From Emiliania huxleyi CCMP1516 (taxonomy: Eukaryota > Haptophyta > Isochrysidales > Noelaerhabdaceae), in contig NW_005196021.1 in NCBI RefSeq assembly GCF_000372725.1, positions 758,040-822,039 of the forward strand: DNA of 64,000 bases, read 5' to 3'. The notes under the pieces were generated by a model, which had not been told where the DNA came from, searched no databases, and saw only the letters and a program-made list of their open reading frames with translations. This document shows, piece after piece, positions 39,492-49,714 of the stretch. A program made the translations under genes and the position numbers. The first letter of the stretch is position 1, and the number at the start of each line of letters is the position of its first letter.

Positions 39492-41217
39492 TTGGCGCGC
39501 GGCCGTCGGTCGTTATGAGCGACGCGTACCGCCTGTACCCCTCCTCCACGGCGTCATTCATTGGCAAAAAAGACTGGAAGTACGGAGGACGGTTGAGGCT
39601 GCCGCGGCGGCCCCACGTCTGGTAGAGGACCGTCGTTGCTCCCGCCTCCTTGATCGCGGCGTCGAGCTGAACGAGCGCCCTGGTCGACGCCTCAAAGTCT
39701 TCGTCTTGATCCGTGTAGCAGCACCTGCTCGGGATGTCCGACCGATCCTGCAGGACCACAAAGTCAAAACCACTGGCCAGGGCCACATGGTGACCGGAGC
39801 TCGGGGAAGACACCTCCTGCCAGTGGTAGTTGAGACTCGAGCCCCCCTTTGTCAACGCCTGCACGCGGGGCGAGTCGCCGAGGGCGGCGAGGAGTTGAAG
39901 TAGCACGCCATTGACGCCGCCATTGTAGTACGTGTACGAGTTGCCCATCATGAGGACCGCAAGCCCAGGGGGCGGCGACGGCGGCAGCGGGGGCAGGCCG
40001 AAAGGTGCGCAGCCGCCGCAGACCTCTGGGAATTCCTCCGCCACTTGCTGACATGCGGACGGCTCAGATTTCCCCTCGACGTCCTCCACCCAAGCAATGC
40101 GACCGCCACAGGTGGCGCTCTCGGTCGGCGCGGTGGCGACGGTGGCGAGAACGGTGGCCGTGCAAGAGCTGACGCCGCAGCGGCCGACGGGAGGTGGGGG
40201 CGCGGAGCACGCCGGCGGCCGCTCCTGGCCGCAGAGCGTCTCGCTCACCCAATACGGCTCGTCCGTCGCAGGATCGACGTTGGCCCCAGTCCTCGATGCG
40301 AGGCAGCGTGAGCCCGACTCATGCGTCTCGCTAGGCCTCGCAGGGAAGCTGCAGCATATCGGCTCGCCGAAGCAGAGCTCGCAGCTCGGGTAGTGCGAGG
40401 CCGCCGATTGATCGAGGCGGCAGTACCAGGCGTATCCCGGCGAGGCGATTGGTGTTGGTGCCGGCCGCGGCGGTGGCGACGGCGAGGGCGACAGCGAGGG
40501 CGACAGCGAGGGCGGTGGCGGTAGTGAGGGCGAGGGCGAGGGCGGTGGCGGTGGTGAGAGCGAGGGCGAGGGCGGTGGCGGTGGTGAGAACGAGGGCGAG
40601 GGTGATGGCGAGGGTGAGGGCGAGGGAACGGGTGCGCAAGGGCCACACGGGACAGGGATCTCGTCGGCGACAAACTGCTTCGCCTCGGCGAGAGACAGGG
40701 CTCCGCCAGCCGTGGTTTGCTTCCACTCGATCCGAGCTCCGCAGGAGTAGGTGTCGCCATTGGAGTCCGTAGCTGGCACAGACCAGACGTCGTCGCAGCT
40801 AGTCGGTGGTGGTGGGCTTGTTGGTGAGACCTGTGCACCGCACGGCCCACACGCGGGGAGTTCGTCCGCGACGAACTGCTTCGCCTCGGCGAGAGACAGG
40901 GCTCCGCCAGCCATGGTTTGCTTCCACTCGATCCGAGCTCCGCAGGAGTAGGTGTCGCCATTGGCGTCTGTCGCTGGCAAGTTCCAGACGTCACTGCACG
41001 CCAAGGCAGCCACTTGTGTGTCGGTTTTCGTGGCACCATCGACTGCGTTCTGCAAAGAAGAGCGCGCAAGCGGAGTTGTCGCGAGGTGCCACATCTCCTT
41101 CAGGAGCCGAGGGCAGCGCGCAAGATGACCTGGCGTGTTCCAAACGTCGCTGCAACCAGTTTGTAGATCCTGATTTGCTGCAGTCGAACCTAGTGCTAGC
41201 AAGTGGGACATCTCCAT
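39004..41217 (-). CDS. Secreted Cys-module / SGNH-hydrolase-like protein
   Basis: From ATG 41217 (the frame is open to 41259) the protein has two near-identical modules CSDVWNLPATDANGDTYSCG and CDDVWSVPATDSNGDTYSCG, each followed by ARIEWKQT.AGGALSLAEAK and CGPC, a Pro-rich linker, a Cys-rich part, a third divergent module (CGGRIAWVEDVEGK), then an SGNH domain: VLMMGNSYTYYNGGVNGVLL (block I with GNS), FDFVVLQDRSDIPS and TVLYQTWGRRG. These enzymes are often carbohydrate esterases. The C-terminal catalytic block with Asp/His is not seen; after FELVYGADRDL the frame is only the antisense of a Pro-rich tract. True coding probably ends or splices near 39440. Confidence 0.6.
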   Translation of the reverse strand: MEMSHLLALGSTAANQDLQTGCSDVWNTPGHLARCPRLLKEMWHLATTPLARSSLQNAVDGATKTDTQVAALACSDVWNLPATDANGDTYSCGARIEWKQTMAGGALSLAEAKQFVADELPACGPCGAQVSPTSPPPPTSCDDVWSVPATDSNGDTYSCGARIEWKQTTAGGALSLAEAKQFVADEIPVPCGPCAPVPSPSPSPSPSPSFSPPPPPSPSLSPPPPPSPSPSLPPPPSLSPSLSPSPSPPPRPAPTPIASPGYAWYCRLDQSAASHYPSCELCFGEPICCSFPARPSETHESGSRCLASRTGANVDPATDEPYWVSETLCGQERPPACSAPPPPVGRCGVSSCTATVLATVATAPTESATCGGRIAWVEDVEGKSEPSACQQVAEEFPEVCGGCAPFGLPPLPPSPPPGLAVLMMGNSYTYYNGGVNGVLLQLLAALGDSPRVQALTKGGSSLNYHWQEVSSPSSGHHVALASGFDFVVLQDRSDIPSRCCYTDQDEDFEASTRALVQLDAAIKEAGATTVLYQTWGRRGSLNRPPYFQSFLPMNDAVEEGYRRYASLITTDGRAPIIAPVGSAFELVYGADRDLRGVAEKVEEGCSGVVATEEVAGAVGARAGMVETEVAREAETAAETAAVKGGEGSAVGVTMVAMVAETAAMVTMVAARAARAAWAVRAVRVARAAAWVAARVAAARAAAARAAVARAVSCHCSRAPGRWPSWPSPPCRRPRPTT

Positions 41218-41628
41218 GAGGTGGGCACAGCGCGCGACGGCCGCGAGCACAAATTGCAAAAAAGCGTGTCATAATCAAAAAATAAACTTAACACCGCAGC
41301 GCCCCCCCCCCGATGCGCCCGCGACGTCGTCGCGCCCTGGCTGTCGCGTTTCGGCAACGGGCTCGATCCCCTCACCCTGGCCAAGGTGTCGCATTCGGAC
41401 CCAACCCTGCTCGCGTACTATCAGAATGATGTGTGCGTCGAGGCTGGCAGAGAGCGGCTTCGCTTCGGGCCTTCAGATTGCGGGAGGGCGGCGAGTCTGT
41501 GCGAATCGTAGCCACGTGCTGCTACTCGCCCATGTGCACTGACCACCCAGCCTACCTCAAACGAGTCGTGCTTACCTTCCCACAACTCCGTCGTGGCCCC
41601 GCCGCCGGCGACGCCGCCCGAAATCCTG

Positions 41629-41991
41629 ATGGTGCAGCAGGAGTGGCCGACCAGCTTCACGCCACTCGCGAGCACCGGCCGCGACCCGTTCAAGGGCCGC
41701 GCCTTCAACACGCATTCCGACGCCCTCTTCCTAGCGACGTTTGTCTTCCGTGTCCTCTCGCGGGGTCGCACCGGCGGCCTAGGCAGCACGGTGCAAGGGC
41801 TCGTCGAGTCGCTGGGTGGGGTGCACACCTTGGGCCTTCCCAAGGGTCAAGGCTTGGTTGGCCCCACAAAGGGGCAGACGTTGACGCCGCCCCCTCCCGC
41901 CGGCGCGGGCCTCACGCCTATTCGCGTGGCGGGTGTGGCGGTACTCGCCATCGGGGTGATACTCAGGGCCCGTGCCCTCAAGACGAGGTAG
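41629..41991 (+). CDS. Hypothetical protein with C-terminal membrane segment
   Basis: From ATG 41629 the frame reads MVQQEWPTSFTPLASTGRDP, a Gly-rich middle (GLGSTVQGLVESLGGVHTLG) and a hydrophobic end IRVAGVAVLAIGVILRARAL followed by basic residues, like a tail anchor. The frame is open further upstream (to 41593 and before), so an upstream exon is possible. No family recognised. Confidence 0.35.
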   Translation: MVQQEWPTSFTPLASTGRDPFKGRAFNTHSDALFLATFVFRVLSRGRTGGLGSTVQGLVESLGGVHTLGLPKGQGLVGPTKGQTLTPPPPAGAGLTPIRVAGVAVLAIGVILRARALKTR

Positions 41992-42173
41992 CCTCCATTG
42001 CAAAGAAAGTAAGAAAACAACCCAAGGGAGGTAAGTCTTCACACTCGAGGATGGAGATAGATAGATAGGAAGGCGCGAAGAACGCCAACGAGAGAATTTT
42101 CTTCTACTGACTACTGACTACTGTGTTAGTGCCGCCAGTGCGCCAGTCCCGTGCCGATGGCGCGAACTTGTCG

Positions 42174-42311
42174 TGCCAGTGTGCTGTGATAAAGGCCTTG
42201 TATTTCAAGATTCTCCGCGCCGGCGTGTGTGCCAGTCCGCGCCAGTCCGCGCCCTTGTCGTGCCAGTGTGCTGTGAGAGAGGCTTGTACCTTCGAGAATT
42301 CTTCTTGAAAA
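42174..42311 (+). promoter_or_regulatory. Duplicated upstream block of the ARF-like gene
   Basis: CGTGCCAGTGTGCTGTGA occurs twice (about 42174 and 42259), each followed by an AGGC(C)TTGTA stretch and an AAGATTCTCC or AGAATTCTTC motif. The second copy ends three bases before the ATG at 42312. A related block precedes the U-box/kinase gene. Confidence 0.5.
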
Positions 42312-43407
42312 ATGCTCGCCGTTGCCAAAACCGTGGTGGCGCTTGTCGCGCTCTCGGCCTCCTCCGTCGCCGCATCGGATATTGCAGCTGCGGGTCGCGG
42401 GAGCGTGCTCCGTGCTTCGCGCGGCAGCGACGCGCGAACCGGCGTGGCAGATCTGACGCAGGTGGGATCGGCGCTGCAGCTTCGGGGCGGAGGCAGCACC
42501 CTCTCGCGGCTCCTCCCGATCCTGCTCGGCCGACGGCACTGCAAGATCCTGATGCTTGGACTCGACTCGGCCGGAAAGACCACCATCCTCTACCAGCTCA
42601 AGCTGGGTGCGCCCTCGCCTCGCCTCGTGATTGCCGCTTCTCGCTCTCGCCTCACAGTCCGCGTGCCTCAGGCGAGCTGGCGGCGACGACGCCGACTCTT
42701 GGAGTCAACGTCGAGACCGTCACCTACAAGAACATCGAGTTCATGGTGATGGACATGGGCGGGCAGGACAAAATCCGCGCGCTGTGGTCTCACTACTACG
42801 ACGGAGCCAACGCACTGATCTTTGTTGTCGACTCGTCCGACGAGGAGCGGCTGGCTGAGGCGAAGGAGGAGCTGCGGAAGCTGCTCGGGGAGGAGGCGGC
42901 GGCATAGCGCTAGTAGAGGGCGCCTCGAGCGCGCGCACAGAGGCGCGATACCAAGGGATGATCCCGCTAACACCACTACACCCCGCGACACACCGCCGCA
43001 CGCCGCCGCACGCTGCCGCACACCGCCACCGCACACCGCCTGCTGCGAGCGCGTCTCGCGGCTGAGCTGCGGAGCCGCGGCGCGCACAGGCGCTCAAGGA
43101 GGCGCTGCTGCTCGTCTTTGCGAACAAGCAGGACCTGCCACAGGCGCTGTCGGTGCAGCAGGTAGCCGACACGCTCGAGCTGAGTGCGATCCCGCACCGC
43201 AGCTGGTACATCCAGGCGCTCTCCTCGCCCGCCCGCTCCCCCACCCCGTGCGACCCAGCGGCGAGCCTTCTCCGCCCAGCCGCCTCCTGCGCCGGCGACG
43301 TCAGCGCCGCCCCTCACTGCTAGGCGTGCTCCGCCACCACCGGCGCCGGCATTAGCGACGGGCTGGACTGGCTCGCCAAGAAGCTCGCGGCGCAAGAGAG
43401 GACATGA
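42312..43407 (+). CDS. ARF/ARL-family small GTPase with N-terminal signal/transit-like extension
   Basis: Four exons, 42312-42606, 42672-42895, 43090-43215 and 43324-43407, give 242 aa; introns 2 and 3 are GC-AG. Motifs: G1 GLDSAGKTT (83-91), switch [13 protein letters not shown]3 DMGGQD, G4 NKQD and G5 ACSA, plus the ARF hallmark [12 protein letters not shown] and the C-terminal [12 protein letters not shown] proteins control vesicle coats. Normal ARFs start MG for myristoylation; this one instead has about 70 extra residues starting [20 protein letters not shown], a signal peptide, then a Ser/Arg-rich part and ALQLRGGG. In algae with secondary plastids that pattern targets proteins into plastid compartments, so it may work in the periplastid space. 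Location is inference. Confidence 0.9.
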
Positions 43408-43831
43408 GGTCAGCGCGCGGGGCTCGAGGATGCGGCTTTTGTCGCTCAGCCTGCAGGCGGCATTGAGGCGTCGCAGAGAGACGGCCGTTGAGCGGTCGCT
43501 GTCTCAGACTCTGACGCCACATAACGTACGTGTTCACACGCGCTATAAACACCGCGATTACGCGTTCGTGCTTCGTGGTCTAAAACGACACACGAGATAT
43601 CGACTCCATTGGCGCGCACGGGGCAGATTACCGCAGAGTCAGAGAAGAGTGGGAGTGGTCCACGTCCAGAGATCTTTGCTCCGTGGAACTTGCTCCGTGG
43701 TTTGCGGCTCGCGCCTCGCGCCTTGCACTGTACTTGCTCGCTCATTGGGCCTCTAGCTCTACGCCGACCCCCGCGCAGGAAACTCTTTTGAGGCGCCCGT
43801 CGATTAATTGCCGGCTCCCTGACGTTACCCT

Positions 43832-44010
43832 TACTTGAGCACTTGAGCACTTTGATAGGGTCGATTCCGCATGGTACGACGGGACCCCTCGATCGTCTCG
43901 CCCTCCCTCACTCTGCACACTGGTGTGTTCATTTGGGGGGGGCATAACAAACATGGTACAGGATCGAGGTGCACGCTGCCAAAGCAGTGTCGTCCCCCTT
44001 CTCCCCGACG
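43832..44010 (+). repeat. Dispersed repeat R1, copy 2
   Basis: Same order of blocks as 22014-22180: TTGAGCACTTGAGCACTTTG, TCGATTCCGCATGGTACG, GTGTGTTCATTTGGG, CATAACAAACATGGTACAGG, then AGTGTCGTCCCCC. It differs by small insertions (for example CTCTGCACACT). Confidence 0.8.
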
Positions 44011-45029
44011 GCGATGGCGGTGTGACCGATCGAGCTACAAGAGCGCGAGCTTGGTCAGCATGATCAGGAGTGGTCAGGCGCACTACCTCACTGGGCCTGA
44101 GATCACCACACGACGCGTCCATCACCTTCCGGGTTTGTGTGGGTTCGAACCACTCCGGGATGGGCAAGCCCATAACTTGAGAGAGATGATTAATTGTCAA
44201 AATTCCTGTTGTGCAAGAGCGGAGAGGGCTCGGACGGGGCGCGTGGCGGGAGAGGGCAGGGAATGGGCGCGGGGGAGGGGATGGGGGGCTCAGCCGTGCA
44301 AAAAGCATTAATTAATAATATTGATAAAGAATTATTGCTCGGCCGTTCATGAAGTGTCTCGATCTGGAGGAGACGGGTCAACCCCGTGAGGACCAGTTCA
44401 CGTTCACATTGTCGTAGCCGGAGAGGATGTTGACCTTTAGCTCTTGGAGCCAACCTTTCGCTTGGTTTTTCCCCATCGTGCAGGCCGGTTGCTCTCTCTC
44501 TCTCTCCCTCCCTCTCCCCCTCCCCCCTCTGCTTCTCCTCGTCTCGCCCTCTCCTCCTCTAGAGGGGGCACGCCAGAGGAGGGCTCCTGGGACGTGGAGA
44601 CGCGAGCGGTGCAATCTCCCGCCCTCGCCCCACACTACGACGCCGCGTAACCCGCGACGGACGGGGTGGCGACGGCCCCACCCCTCTCGTCGAGACCTGC
44701 CCCTCGTCCTCCCCTAGCGGGTGAGCTGGTCGGCCGACCACGCGTCGTCGACGGGGCGATGATGGCCCGCTTCTCCAACGCCTGGATCGGCTACTACCAG
44801 AGAAGCCCGCGACCATGCTCCTCACCCTCTGAGCCCAGGTCCCCGTCTCCGTGGGAGGCCGCCGGCGCGGCGCGCAGGGCCGGAGGCCGCGTCTGGGTAG
44901 TCCGGTGGCGCGCCCCTGGTCTGGCTGCGGCCGCGCCAAAAGTTTGCGCACCATTTACCGTGTTGGCGGAGGGTGCGACGCTGGCGGCCCGGGCGTGAGT
45001 GGCTCTCCCCCAGCGTACCGGTTGCGCCG

Positions 45030-45183
45030 CGTTCTCGGAGTGCAGTCGGTAACCGCACATCCAGGGCCGGGGGGCTGAGAAGCACACCCAGCGGGCCGGA
45101 TGATTGGCATCGGGTTGAGGGCGAGGTCGTTTTCACTTGGAGCACTTGGACTGCAGTCATTAACCGCACATCCAGGGCCGGGG
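45030..45183 (+). repeat. Dispersed repeat R2, copies 2 and 3 in tandem
   Basis: Copy 2 (45030-45115) runs GTGCAGTCGGTAACCGCACA, TCCAGGGCCGG, CACCCAGCGGGCCGGATGAT to ATCGGGTT. Copy 3 (45133-45183) has the 5' part CACTTGGAGCACTTGGACTG and stops at GGGCCGGGGAGC. Confidence 0.8.
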
Positions 45184-45243
45184 AGCAAGAATGGAAGGTT
45201 GTAGTTGTAAATTCTTGAATCGGCCGAATTTTCGCGCTGTCGG

Positions 45244-45841
45244 ATGCGCCTGCTGCGCGTCCTGCTCCTCTGCGGCTGCCTCCTCGCCTCAGAGGCGGAG
45301 GAGACTGCAGTGGAGAGGAAGGCCGAAAAGCTGCTGCAGCGTGCCCTCCAGATCACAAAGGGTCGGGGCGGCGAAGCTGCTGTCGGGTTCGGGTGCGGCT
45401 TCGCAGCGGGGTTTGCGTGCAAGCAGGTTCAGGCGATGGCGACGAAGGCCGTTTTCGCCGCGGGCATACTAACCGCCGGTGCATACTACAAGGGCTACCT
45501 CAAAGACGAGCAGCTAGACCACTTCAAGTCCAAGGTGGAGGGCGCGGTGGAGGACGCGACGGCGATGCTGCCACGCTTCCTAAAGCTGGCCGACATCGAC
45601 GGGGATGACAAGATCACCGCCGCCGACGGTAAGATGGCGCTCTCCAAGGCGCGACACTGCACGTTTTCACGCCACACACGGCTTGCCGCGCCACACAGCA
45701 AATGGCGTCATGCACCGCACCAATACCGCGTGGCCCACGCCCTCAATACCGCGCCGTTAGGTCGCGCCGTTTGCGCAGAAGCACGCGGGGTTCTCGGGCG
45801 GCCTCGCCGGCGGCTTGCTCGCCGGCTATCAGATCGGGTGA
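45244..45841 (+). CDS. FUN14-domain protein with signal peptide and EF-hand-like loop
   Basis: Exons 45244-45648 and 45761-45841 join in phase 0 across a GC-AG intron and give 161 aa. The start MRLLRVLLLCGCLLASEAEE is a signal peptide. GEAAVGFGCGFAAGFACKQV and FAAGILTAGAYYKGYLK match the FUN14 fold (glycine-zipper membrane helices); the end reads FSGGLAGGLLAGYQIG, the typical last helix. Between them DIDGDDKITAAD is an EF-hand-like Ca2+ loop. FUN14 proteins sit in mitochondrial or plastid membranes (FUNDC1 is a mitophagy receptor). The signal peptide suggests a plastid or endomembrane site here. An AAATTCTT motif lies 30 bp upstream. A GT donor inside the same exon (GACGgtaag) gives the wrong downstream frame. 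Confidence 0.8.
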
Positions 45842-46300
45842 TGCGAGGAAGCAGGACGACCCGGGGTGGACGCCGCCATCTCATAAGAAAAGAGAAGACA
45901 CTGTGGAGAGAAGACCCAGAGAACCACCAGAGAAAGAATGCTCACAGCCGCATGCGCGTGTGGGCGCTGGGAGAGGGCAAGACGGTATAGCGCGCAGGAG
46001 AGCTTGTAAAGTCGGGATGTGAGCGTGCGTAGCGCGTACCGCACGGTTTGCCGCTGTCCGGGCGGTCGTCTCCGGTCTCGCGTGCCCCGGGGCACGGGCG
46101 TGCGCGGCTTCGTGGGCTTGCGGTGCCGCTGCCTGGTTTATGGTGGCCGATTGTCTCAGGAGTTGTGGCTGCGGCAGCCGAGCGTACGTGTACTCAGACG
46201 GGACGGGCTCTCTCCCTCTCTCTCCGCTCTGCGGATAAAAACTAAAAGTTTTCGCAGCCCGGACCGGCGCTACATGGATCATGGTGGTCGGCCCACGGCT

Positions 46301-46910
46301 CTACAGGCCGGGGCTTCCAGCTGCTGCGAATGTGAGCCAGCCTGGGCCGCCTCCGTTCACGAGCACGTCTTCGATTGTCTTCCACAGGACGGTGAAGAGT
46401 GCCGCCTGCAGCGCGTTGACCAGCAGCCGCGTGCCCAGCCCGCGCACGAAGAGCGCTGCCCAGCCGTCCTCGTCGACGATCTCGCGCGCCTGCGAGAAGG
46501 GTTCGAGAGGGTTCAGAGAGGGGACGGACTCCGTCCTCGTCGACGAGTCTCCGACGCGCCGCGTCGAGGTACGAGGTCGAGTTGGCCGCCGTCTGCCGGC
46601 GCGTCTTGAGCACGCGCAGAGAGTTCGAGGTGCAGTCTGACACACACGAGGCGGCGACGCCTACCCGCCCATGCGTTGTCGCTGGTCATGAACCAGGCGC
46701 CGTCCGAGACGCACCGGGGGGGGGGGGGGGGTAGCGGCACCGAGCAGCGCGGAGCGGCAGAGGCGCAAGGCGACCTCGCCCTCGGGGGAGGCGGGCAGCC
46801 GCTCGTCGAGCGCGTTGTAGGTGAGGAACCTGCCCGGAGCAGGGGAGTGTGCTTCGCATCGGGAGAGGAGAGGGGCGAGGGCGAGGTCTCCCAGGTGAGG
46901 GGGGGGGAGG

Positions 46911-47007
<97 letters not shown>

Positions 47008-48949
47008 TGTCTGTCTGTCTCGCAGCTGGAGGGGGAAGCTTGCCATGGGTACGAGCCACCACGCCTCCCCATACCTCCCCATACCTCCCCACATCTCCTC
47101 ATATCTAGGAGCTTGCCATGGGTACGAGCCGACGAAGGATGCGGCCGCCGAAGCGAGCGCACCTGTGCCGGGGCGATTTGCGAGTGACTGTCTGCGTAGC
47201 GGAGAGAGAGACTCGCGGACGCGCGCGAGGCGGCAATATCCGCGTGGCGCGCCGCAGAGTGCACGTACACGTGGCGTGCGGGGTGTGCGCGGGCGGGGCT
47301 CGCTGGGCGTGGGGCGAAAGGGGTGTGCGCGCGCCCTGGAACAAGACGCCGGCGCCTACAGGAAGGTTCCAGGACCTGTCTTGGAGAGGTCTTGGAAGGG
47401 CGGGCCCTGAAAGAGGCGCCGGCGCCCTCGGCGCGGAACTTTGCGAGCAGCAGGTCGTACGCCTCCTCGCCGCGCACCTGCACGTCGACATGTCACGGAC
47501 GCGTCTCGGACGTGTCTCGGAAGTGTCGCGTGTCGCCCACCGCCTATCGACTTGCGATGGTCGGACTCCGCCTCGCCGCCGCGCGCCTGCAGCGTGCTCT
47601 TGAGCGTGTCGACCGGAGTGAGGCCGATCCTCCAGACCGACGCAGCGCCTACCCTCGCGGGTCATCTCGGGTGAGCTCGGCTCCCGTCTCGTCGGGCCGA
47701 TCCTGCAGAGCCCACGCCGCGCCCGACGCGATCGCAGTCCTCACGGCGACCGGCAGCGCCGCCGTGGCGCCTGTCCCGGAGGCTCGTGTCGGGGAGAAGA
47801 GAGAGCTGTGCGCGCTCGGGGCTGGTCTAGATGGGCGAGGGTGTGAGCCCTGGAGGCCCTGAGGATGGGGGAGGGCCCCCGTGAGCAGAGAGGGGGGGGG
47901 GTGTAGTGGTGGACAGCAGCAGCGCACGTGATCGGCTCTTCCGTGTGCCTCGCTGCTCCAGCTGGGTCGGGTGGGTCCTGCTTCTTGGGGACCGAGCCCT
48001 GCCTCTCTGCGCGATCTCGGCCAGACCTCGACCAGATCTCGGCCAGACCTCGGCCAGATCTCGGCCAGACCTCGGCCAGATCTCGGCCAGACCTCGGCCA
48101 GATCTCGGCCAGATCTCGGCTAGACCTCGCCGCCAAAGACGCTCGGGTCGGCCAGGAGCAGGAGGACGCCGGTGTTAGCGGCGGTGTCGCCTGACCAAGA
48201 ATGCGCGGTGGTGATAGCGAGAGAGGAGCAGGCCGCTGCCGGCAGTGGTGTCGCCGAAGCGAGTGAGCGGCGTCTGCAGTAGCGCAAAGGGGAGGCCGCG
48301 GTACAGCCGCCTCACGCCGCCGCCCAACGTGCCGCCGCCCTCGGCGTACACGCGCCGCAGCGCCTCGGACGTGGAGATGCTCTCGGCCTGCCGCATCCAG
48401 ACCCAAACTCAGTGGCGTCTTTCGTGTTGTCCGCTCACTAGAATGCAGGGCTCTGTTCGGCATCTTCGGCTCTGCCGACGCGTACTGGTAGTTCATGACG
48501 GTTCGGAGCCACATGAGCGTGAGCACCTGCGCCACGCTCGCGAGCGCTCCGCTCACGCCGCCGCCGAGCGCCCGCTTCGCAGCCTTCTCCCACACGTCGC
48601 CGTACGCCGGCGCAGCCTCCGAGGCTGCAGCCGCCACAGCGGTCGTGTCGACGGAACCAAAGGCGGGCGGAGCGACAAGGAGCGCAAGCGCGATCGCGCC
48701 GGCGCCGCCGATGAGCAAGAGCGGCCTAGCTGGCGTTGAGGGTGCTCGGAGCACATCTCCAGCCATTCCCGTGGCCTGTGTGGAAGGCGCTGTGAGCACA
48801 TCCCTGCCCAATCCGCCACGTCCGATCGCCGCCTGCGGCTGCGAGCCCGTTGCCGGTCCAGTTGCCAGTGGCTTCGGCGCGGTCAGGCCAGCGGCGGCCG
48901 GAAATGAAATCGCGAATGTGGTGTGCAACAGCAAGAGCGTCTGGCACAT
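46301..48949 (-). CDS. Mitochondrial-carrier-family protein with signal/transit N-terminus
   Basis: The start MCQTLLLLHTTFAISFPAAA is signal-like, followed by a Ser/Thr/Ala transit-like stretch and a hydrophobic LLLIGGAGAIALALLVAPP. Carrier repeat 1: RALGGGVSGALASVAQVLTL; repeat 2: RLYRGLPFALLQTPLTRFGD and IGLTPVDTLKSTLQ with the PxDxxK signature; repeat 3: NSLRVLKTRRQTAANSTSYL, VDEDGWAALFVRGLGTRLLV and NALQAALFTVLWKTIEDVL. Signatures 1 and 3 are degenerate. The N-terminus suggests a plastid envelope carrier; substrate unknown. At least six exons; introns hold a (GT)n run and a CTCGGCCAGA minisatellite. Not all exon borders are resolved. Confidence 0.7.
46912..47020. repeat. (TG)n microsatellite, about 47 units, ending (CTGT)n
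   Basis: Almost pure TG from 46912 to 47006 with one TATG interruption, then CTGTCTGTCTGT. It lies in an intron of the carrier gene. Confidence 0.95.
47036..47132. repeat. Direct repeat flanking CATACCTCCC units
   Basis: AGCTTGCCATGGGTACGAGC occurs at 47038-47057 and 47111-47130, with three CCATACCTCC-type units between. The arrangement copies the repeat-minisatellite-repeat structure of other introns here. Confidence 0.8.
48003..48125. repeat. CTCGGCCAGA minisatellite in the carrier gene
   Basis: About ten alternating units ATCTCGGCCAG / ACCTCGGCCAG. The reverse complement resembles serA intron 2 units (GAGGTCTGGCC). Confidence 0.9.
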
Positions 48950-49714
48950 CGCTCACGCACGCTCGTCCTGCACGCTCGTCCTGCCGCGAGGGAAATGTCC
49001 AGTCACTACCCGGGTACTCGAGTGCGGACCCGCCAGTACGGTACTCCCTCCAAAAACGGTGATGCGTGTGTGTGTAAACGGTATGGTGGGTGGAGTGCTC
49101 TCTACTGCCGCGGCGCCCCTGCCCGGCGGCCGCGCGCTTGGTGCCGACGTCGACCGGCTGCTCTCGCGGTGCCGAGACGTGCTGCTTTGGTCACGTCTCG
49201 CGCGCTGCGAGGTGTCTTTTGGCATGTGAGCGCTCGCCAGAGACGCCAAGATGATTGCCTTCCATGTCTGCGGCCGTGGGCGTGCGGGCGGGCCCGCCGG
49301 GGTGGGCGAAGCTCCGAGCGGGTCTTCGAGCTCGCCGCCCGCGACGAGCCAGCATGGCTCGTCTCCACCATAGCTCGCGGTCTCCACTTCTCCACAAATT
49401 GAAGTGGAACGAAAAAGGGGGGGTGGGGGGGTGGGGGGGCCCATTTTGCAAACCTCTCACATATCCTGCGCAACTTGCGCTGGACCCTTCCACTTGCTAC
49501 TGCGCTGGACCCTTCCACTACCCCACGCATTTTTTATAACCGGGTATTAAAACAACGCCTGCCAGCTTCGATGCCTGTCAGTATGCACAAAGACCGCAGG
49601 GCGGGGACCTGTTCCTTTTTACCCATCTCCTAGTAGAGGTGTCCGTTTTATTTATTTATTTATTTATTGCCTGTCAGTTTGTATACTTCTCGACCAGGCA
49701 GCGAGACAGCAAGC
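48950..49714. other. Intergenic
   Basis: It has a small duplication GCGCTGGACCCTTCCACT (49469-49487 and 49502-49520) and (TTTA)n at 49648-49669. No gene is supported. Confidence 0.45.

Larger units (their letters stand above)
43408..45243. other. Intergenic, rich in dispersed repeats
   Basis: It holds R1 copy 2 (43832-44010) and two R2 copies (45030-45115, 45133-45183). A palindromic GGTTCGAACC at 44148-44157 resembles a tRNA B-box but no tRNA folds. No gene is supported. Confidence 0.5.

Noticed and set aside
44090-44170. Possible tRNA around GGTTCGAACC
   Set aside because: The B-box-like palindrome is there, but the T-stem does not pair in register, no acceptor stem or anticodon arm forms and no A-box sits at the right distance on either strand.
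44420-45000. Candidate genes on both strands
   Set aside because: Frames are short, composition is not gene-like and no motif is present; the region is flanked by dispersed repeats.
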